Assembly: GCA_965153355.1 (NCBI GenBank)
Contig: OZ231127.1
Span: 11,098,001 to 11,162,000 of the forward strand
Reading direction: 5' to 3'
Length of the DNA: 64,000 nt
Source: Flaccisagitta enflata
Taxonomy: Eukaryota; Chaetognatha; Sagittoidea; Aphragmophora
A program made the translations under genes and the position numbers. This document shows positions 58,400 through 64,000 of the stretch, one piece after another. The notes under the pieces were generated by a model that saw only the letters and a list, made by a program, of their open reading frames with translations, ran no database searches and was not told the DNA's origin. The number at the start of each line of letters is the position of its first letter. Within the stretch, counting starts at the first letter, position 1.

Positions 58400-58690
58400 A
58401 CTCTATATTTATAAGAGGGTGTGTCCCATGGCGATTTTTGATAACATCACGGCCCCTGCCCAATCACATTACAGCCCCCGCCCACTCACATACTGCTCCT
58501 GCCCACCCGGATCACTGCCCCTGCCCACCTGTATTATTGCCTCAGCCCACCCGCAAGCGAATACTCATTAACCGTGTATCCGGCCTTTTTTGGTTGCAGA
58601 CACGCAACTATGAGAGGGTTTGTCGGTCCATCTGGTGGTCTGTCCATCTGTCTGTCCGTCCATCAGTCTGTTGATCCATCTGTAGGCAAG
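58400..58690 (-). repeat. M1-derived fragments
   Basis: Four tandem CACTGCCCCTGCCCACCYG phrases (58450-58555), AACCGTGTATCCGGCCTT, then TTGCAGACACGCAAC (58594-58608), GAGAGGGTTTGTCGG and a GTCCATCTGTC array. Confidence 0.6.
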
Positions 58691-58695
58691 TGAAA

Positions 58696-59764
58696 TAGTC
58701 GCAAAAGCGTTAGATTGTCAATGGTACCGTTGTGAATGTATGTGGATGTGTGATGGTGAAAGGGGCAGCGGCCCCGAAGTTTGGAGGATCTAAGCCGGTC
58801 TTTGAGCCTCAATGCTGGGATTTGAGCCTCCAGGCTTAGATTTGAACCTTGAGGCTGTGATTTGAGGCAAGACGCTGGGATATGAGCATAGAGGCTGGGG
58901 TTTGAGCCTTGAGGCTGGGCTTTGAGCCAAAAAGCAGGCCTCATATTCCTTAAATCAGATCTCCCAGTCCTATCATCAGACATCTTAGCTTCCAAAATCA
59001 GCTTCTCAAATCTTCATTTGTCTAAGTCCCCTCCACCCAGAAACAAATCACATTTTGGGCAGCGGCCCTGAAGGGGTCAATGACCTATGCTTTTACACAG
59101 GAAAATTTTCTCCTCCTCCTCCGTACCCCCCCCCCACCTCTAGGCCCAAATCTCAGCCTCGAAGCCCATATCCCAGCCTCGAGGCCCAAATCCTAGTCTT
59201 GAGGTCCAAATCCCAACCTCAAGACCCAAATCCCATCTTATAGCCAAAATCCTATCTTTAAGGCCAAATTTCCGGCCTCATGGGATTCAGGCCAAAAGAC
59301 TGGGATTTGGGCCTTGAGGCTGAGATATGGGCTTCCAGGCTGATATATGGGCCTGAAGGTTGGAAGGGGGAACGGAGGAGGAGGAGGAGGAGGAGAAGAA
59401 AGGGGAGAAAATTCCTCTGTGTGAAAGTATAGGTCATCAACCCCTTTGGGGCCGCTGCCTTGCTCCCTTCTCAACTTCAACCATTACCTACTTAGGCAGG
59501 GCATGGGTACCGCTGACCATAAAACGCTTTTGACTTTTTCAGCTCTGGCCTCAAATGAGGCCGCTAAGACCCCAAATCTGGCATCTCAGACCTCAAATCA
59601 GGCCCATTGGTCAACGAACTGAAAACAGAAACTGGAGGAAATTGCCCTGTGGAATCATAGGTCATTGGCCCCTCCGGAGCCCCTGCCCCTCTCACCATCT
59701 CATCCTTACATACACCAACATATGGTCACTGGGCACCGCTGACCATGTAACGCTTTTGCGACTA
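58696..59764. mobile_element. M3 element(s) with internal minisatellites
   Basis: Terminal inverted repeats TAGTCGCAAAAGCGTTAGA and GTAACGCTTTTGCGACTA, next to GTCAATGGTACC / CACCGCTGACCAT. Inside are GGGATTTGAGCCTTGAGGCT arrays in both orientations, GGGGCAGCGGCCCCGAAG, and TTTTCTCCTCCTCC / GGAGGAGGAG blocks. Another right-type end at 59509-59534 suggests two nested or fused copies. No transposase. Confidence 0.7.
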
Positions 59765-60460
59765 TTAACCAATGTTTATGTGACTGTTGATGTTACTCTC
59801 TGACTCCACTCTCTCTTCTATTGTGTACCTTGCCTCCGCCTTCTTCATTGCTGCCACCCTTACCCCTTTTCTGCTGAGTTAGCCGCCGTTGCTACCTCAG
59901 ACGCCAGTTCACCCTTTTGTCACTGCCTTTGCCTCTGCTGTTAACGTTGCTGCCGCCGCTGCTTTCTCTGTCATTGTAATGCTGGGTGTTCAATCTCAAA
60001 GTGGGAAAAGTGAATAGCTTACATTTCTAAAGGCACTTGGTTAGTGATTTCAAACTATTTTTCTATTGTAGTAATATATTTGACGTTTTTTGTGTACAGA
60101 TTTAATTGGTCTGGCTTGAATAGATAGTCCACCACATCGATTTGAAATAAAACAAGTGTTTACAGTTGACGCTCAAAAACTCATATCTTTATGAACATTG
60201 TTTTTCGATATTCTACCTTTAATTCTCAAACGGCTTGATAACAGGTGCCAGATTGGTCTCAGATGTAAGCATTTTCAAATTATACTTTATTTGAGACCAA
60301 TCTGGTATTTCTAGCTCAAACCGTTCTGAAATTAGGGCAATTTTTTAGTTCAAACTTTATATTTTTGTTTTACTTAAAACTGATGTTGCGGACAAACTAT
60401 TAAGGCTAGACCAATGATTTTTTTGTACAAAAAAACGTCAAATATGACATTACAAGAGAA

Positions 60461-60780
60461 CAAGGCCAACACCTATAAGTCGCGTGCGAGACAAATATAG
60501 CTTTAGATGACTTAAATTGACTTTAAATGACTCAAGGTGACCTGAAATGACTTAAAATGTCTTAAAATGATATAAAATAACTTTAATGACCATTTTTACC
60601 TTATTGACTAGAATGACTTAAAATGACTTAGAATGACTTATAATGGCATGTGGGAAGGAGCTGTGAGCCCAAAAGCCTAAAGAACGCCAAAAAAGTAAAA
60701 AGGGGACCAACAGACAGACCGACCGACCAACCGACGGACCGACATTTCGGGGTGTAGAGTCTCATAGCACGCGACTAAAA
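60461..60780 (+). mobile_element. M1 interspersed repeat, subfamily C
   Basis: ACAAGGCCAACACCTATAAGTCGCGTGCGAG start, about 15 ATGACTTAAA-type units, AAGTAAAAAGGGGACC, a GACC array, hairpin AGTCTCATAGCACGCGACT (60757-60775), AAAAAT. The hairpin arm AGTCGCGTGC (reverse strand) equals the site near the start. Confidence 0.8.
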
Positions 60781-60939
60781 ATTATTTGAAATCACTGACT
60801 AGCAACGGATTACGTAGAAAATTCGGAAACCCGTATTTTGTCACGTTTTGCTATTCCCCAATAGCATCAAAGACACTATAGTTACGATTTTTGCATATTA
60901 CGACTTTGTTTCTGGTCGTTACGGTTTAGTTAAAGCTAT

Positions 60940-61053
60940 ATAAAGCTATAAAAAGCTAAAAAGGGCTATCAAAAGCTATTTACAACTATTTGAAGCTATT
61001 TGAAGCTATTCAAAGCTATCTAAAGCTAGTTAATAAACATAAAACGAAATGTC

Positions 61054-61084
<31 letters not shown>

Positions 61085-61092
61085 CACTGTAT
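60940..61092. repeat. AAGCTATTTG array and (GTCT)n
   Basis: About ten AAGCTATNNA decamers to 61030, then seven GTCT units from 61050. Confidence 0.85.
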
Positions 61093-61462
61093 CTCTGTAG
61101 TTATCTCTCTATGAGAGACTGAGACCAAAACCGAGAAAATCATTTCAGCATTTATGTTACATCGATGTTATCGAATCTCATGTTAAGCATGTCGGAAAAT
61201 GACTGATCATTTTTAAACTTTGGTCATTTTCTATCAAAACATTCATGATAAAAGGAATATATAAAAACTTTTATGTAAAAATATTAAAGAATAAATAATT
61301 AAAGTATATGAAACTAGAATTTGAATATGAAAATTAAAATATTAAAGGTTAAAAAAAGAGAAAAAAGAAAAACTATATATAGAAAATTAAAAGTGGAAAA
61401 ATTAAAAGGAGATAAGGAAAAAAGTCAAAAAGTCAAAATGTAAAAGATGTAAAAAAAAAATA

Positions 61463-61625
61463 AACAAGGCCGGATGGCAGAAGTAATGCGTCAGGGGCAG
61501 GGGCCATTTGAGGTCACCAGACCATGGGCAGGAACAGTGAGTCAAAGAAAAGTCATAAAAAAATGTTGATGACCAGTAACCGACCAAGACTACCACAGGG
61601 TTTGCTAACACGGACAAAGCTAGTG
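61463..61625 (+). repeat. Degenerate M1 copy
   Basis: ACAAGGCCGGAT, GTCAGGGGCAGGGGCC, GGGCAGGAACAGTGAG and GACCAGTAACCGACC in M1 order; hairpin lost. Confidence 0.6.
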
Positions 61626-61629
61626 TGGG

Positions 61630-61920
61630 TGAAAAGTAGAAAATAAAAATAAAAATAAAAATAAAGAATAAAGATAAAATAAAAATAAAAAAAAAATAAA
61701 ATAAAAATAAAAAAAAATAATAAAAATAAAATAAAAAATGAAAATAAAAATAAAAAATGAAAATGAAAAATGAAAAATTAAAAATGAAAAAAAATGAAAA
61801 ATGAAAAATGAAAATGAAAAATGAAAAAATGAAAAATGAAAAATGAAAAATGAAAAATGAAAAATGAAAAATGAAAAATAAAAAATAAGAAAAAAAAAAA
61901 TAAAAAATAAAAAATGAAGA
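61630..61920. repeat. AAAAATGAAAAATA A-rich minisatellite
   Basis: AAAATAAAAATA passing into GAAAAATGAAAA units. Minus-strand F/I/S-rich frame is an artefact. Confidence 0.9.
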
Positions 61921-62408
61921 AAATCATTATTGATAGCGAATATATTATATAACATTCTTTCTATCTTTAGTTTTTTTTCAAATGATCACAAAAAAATCCA
62001 TAATGAGTAAAAAAGATGGACAAATAAGTGACAGCAATGACAACAATAATAACGCCTCAAAAAACGCCATATAGACGCCGAAATGGCGTTACGTTGCCAT
62101 GGAGAATACCGGAAATGGCGTTACTACAGAAGTTGTTATGCAATGGGTTGCTGACTGGTTGCGTTTAGGAATGTAAGCTTTTTACTTTTCCCACTTTGAG
62201 ATTGAACACGGGGTATAGCCCTTTTTTGGTTCTCATTATTCTGACCTTGTGACCACTGCCTCTGCTTATACCGCCGATGCCGCTGCTGCTACTCCCACAG
62301 CTACCGCTGCTACCGCCGCCGCTGCCGCTGCCACAAACGCTGCTGCAATCTTAAACAAGAGGGCAACAGTCGCATGCCTCTAGATATGACATGAGCAACA
62401 AAAAATGA

Positions 62409-62554
62409 ACAAGGCCGGAAACACGGCAATCCAGAGGCGGACGGTTGGGCAGGAGCAGTACCGCAAAAAACGCTTGGAATTCAGAAATGTGACCAACGGA
62501 CCGACCGACCGACCGACATGGCAAGGTGTAGAGTCGCGTGTCCGCGACTAAAAA
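62409..62554 (+). mobile_element. M1 interspersed repeat, subfamily A variant
   Basis: ACAAGGCCGGAAACACGGC, distal site AGAGGCGGAC (62433-62442), GGTTGGGCAGGAGC, GACC array, hairpin AGTCGCGTGTCCGCGACT (62532-62549), AAAAAT. Confidence 0.8.
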
Positions 62555-62990
62555 TGCGAAGAATATAGTTCAAAGACTACTTGTGTAAAATTTCAAAAGT
62601 TACTTTTTCTCTGCACAGTGTAGGCTTCCACTCATATACATACAAATCCAATCTTAGGCTATCACCCCTAACTTTTTGATTAAAGAAAAAATTATCAGAA
62701 ACCCTTGGATAAGTATTTTTAATCGCGTGCTAAGCGACTCTATAAGCCACTTTTTGGTCCGTCGGTTGGTTGGTCACAAAGTTGTTTTAACGGCATCTTA
62801 ATTGTTTTAAATGCATTTGATTGTTTTAAAGACAATTAAAATATTTAAAAAGGCATTCATAAGCTTCTATTGGTTGGTTTATCCATCTGTCCGTCCATCC
62901 GTCGGTACATCCGTCCGTCCGTAAGTCCATCCGTTGGTCAATCAGTTGGTCACAACATTGTTTAAAAGGCATTTTGGAGGAGTATTCAGC
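62555..62990 (-). other. Unclassified, with a stray M1 edge
   Basis: TTTTTAATCGCGTGCTAAGCGACTCTATAAGCC at 62716-62750 is the hairpin edge of an M1 copy. It is followed by GTCCGTCGGTTGG, a short TTGTTTTAA tandem, and GTCCGTCCGTC near 62890-62925. Confidence 0.5.
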
Positions 62991-62992
62991 TA

Positions 62993-63075
62993 CAGTGGAA
63001 CCCCGCAATAACGGATCTCAAGGGACTAGGTGTTTTTTTTTCCGGTTGTGCCGAATTCCGGTGTTGCCAATTTGA
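62993..63075. mobile_element. Fragment of Tc1/mariner-type MITE
   Basis: TA followed by CAGTGGAACCCCGCAATAAC and CGAATTCCGGTGTTGCCAA; right end not found. Confidence 0.6.
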
Positions 63076-63363
63076 CTAATCTTAATCATGATTTATCAAA
63101 GAATAACCAAAACTTTGACGCGGGGAGATAGAACAAATCTTCTAACAAAAAGATAACGTGAAAAGAGATAAATTATCGGATTATGACAATAAAATGGTAC
63201 AAATACTATTTGAAATAGGTATAGGGTAAAAAGAATGTCAGCATGACAGACTGGCCAACAGACAGACAGATAGACAGGAAGAAAAGCAGTTAAGGAGACA
63301 GGAAGATTGACATTTGAACAAACCCCAATAGGCAGATAAAAAGACCCAGAGACATGCAGAAAA

Positions 63364-63510
63364 ACAAGGCCAGATACAAGGCAATCCAGTCGCGGATGGT
63401 TGGGCAGGAGCAGAAGCGCAAAAACCGCTCAGAAATCAAAAATGTGACAGATGGACGGACGGATGGACACACCAACCGACACGGCAAGATGTGTGTCCCC
63501 GACTAAAAAA
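63364..63510 (+). mobile_element. M1 interspersed repeat, worn
   Basis: ACAAGGCCAGATACAAGGC, distal site AGTCGCGGAT (63388-63397), GGTTGGGCAGGAGC, GGACGGACGG, and a hairpin degraded to AGATGTGTGTCCCCGACT. Confidence 0.75.
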
Positions 63511-63552
63511 ACAAGAAGAAAAAAATTGAGAGACAGACAAACTAAGAAATGA

Positions 63553-63708
63553 ACAAGGCCAGATACAAGGCGAGACAGTTGCGGATGGTTGGGCAGGGGC
63601 CGTAGTGCAAAAATAGCTTGCAATTCAAAAATATTTGTGACGGATCGATGGACCGACAGATAAACCAACACGGCAAGGTGTAGAATTGTGTGTCCACTTC
63701 TAGAAAGA
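63553..63708 (+). mobile_element. M1 interspersed repeat, worn
   Basis: Same order as the preceding copy, about 40 bp downstream in the same orientation: ACAAGGCCAGATACAAGGC, distal site AGTTGCGGAT (63577-63586), GGGCAGGGGCC, GACC words, hairpin remnant GAATTGTGTGTCCACTTC. Confidence 0.7.
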
Positions 63709-63933
63709 AGCAATAAACCTTGCTCATGTTACACAACATACAAAATATGTGTGCCTTGTAGTCGACAAATGTCATGTCTGCACGCGGGTTTTCTCTTCAT
63801 AAAATATCGAGGATCTTCACTTTTTTGGCATGGAAAAACAAATCTTTTAAATCGTTGGTGAATTCATTTTTGTTTGATGTTGGAAATGGATTAAGTAAAT
63901 GAGTAGTGCGTCAGTCATACATGCGGCAGAGCT

Positions 63934-63961
63934 CTTTCTCTCTCTCTCTCTCTCTCTCTCG
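63934..63961. repeat. Short (TC)n
   Basis: About 14 TC units near the window end. Confidence 0.95.
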
Positions 63962-64000
63962 AAATCCTATTGATGCCAACAATTTCACCACTAGCTTCGC

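Larger units (their letters stand above)
59986..62209. mobile_element. TIR element, 2.2 kb, ends GTGTTCAATCTCAAAGTGGG
   Basis: The left arm (GTGTTCAATCTCAAAGTGGG, then AAAAGTGAATAGCTTACATT) is inverted at 62163-62209 with a few changes, about 45 bp in all. The flanks on both sides are the same kind of GCTGCCGCTGC-rich DNA. Inside lie an M1-C copy, a degenerate M1 copy and A-rich arrays; no transposase frame. Confidence 0.75.

Overview
The window is non-coding-rich animal DNA. The animal assignment rests on an intact BEL/Pao LTR retrotransposon (a superfamily known from metazoans) and on spliceosomal-type signals; I cannot name the phylum. Conventional genes are almost absent. The only host-gene-like signal is a short putative first exon encoding a signal peptide at 53837-53896. 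Everything else is transposable elements, minisatellites and very long simple repeats ((TC)n, (GAAA)n, (CA)n, (TTC)n, (TTG)n).

The centrepiece is a 13.3 kb BEL/Pao element at 27917-41246, read on the minus strand. Its two LTRs (917 and 916 bp) differ at about three positions, and it sits inside a (TTC)n tract. In transcription order it carries ORF1 (209 aa, unknown), gag (about 1039 aa, very glutamine-rich, with BEL-type zinc knuckles), pol (1350 aa: protease, reverse transcriptase, RNase H, integrase, all key residues visible) and ORF4 (710 aa, unknown, basic, coiled coil, no membrane segment) in the position where env would lie. Gag and pol share one frame and are separated by a single UGA. 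ORF1 overlaps the open gag frame in the -1 frame. This is not the usual single-ORF BEL layout and is the best candidate for an undescribed arrangement.

The second theme is a family of 150-400 bp interspersed repeats (called M1 here, at least 25 copies and fragments). One end is a conserved hairpin next to a TTTTT/AAAAA edge, then a (GGAC/GACC)n array, and the far end has an inverted copy of the hairpin arm followed, in the commonest subfamily, by GTATCCGGCCTTGTT. The arm sequence differs between subfamilies, but within a copy both hairpin arms and the distal site change together.

Region by region: 1-8.4 kb, minisatellites, simple repeats, M1 and M2 MITEs; 8.4-10.8 kb, a non-autonomous hAT-like element with a perfect 8-bp target duplication, holding an M1 copy expanded into a 1.1 kb array; 10.8-27.2 kb, satellite, simple repeats and several MITE families, some nested; 27.2-41.5 kb, a tandem-duplicated segment carrying the BEL element; 41.5-64 kb, more minisatellites, three further TIR elements with 31-120 bp arms, M3 elements with internal minisatellites, and many M1 copies. 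Family names M1, M2, M3, R1 and R2 are labels for this report only.
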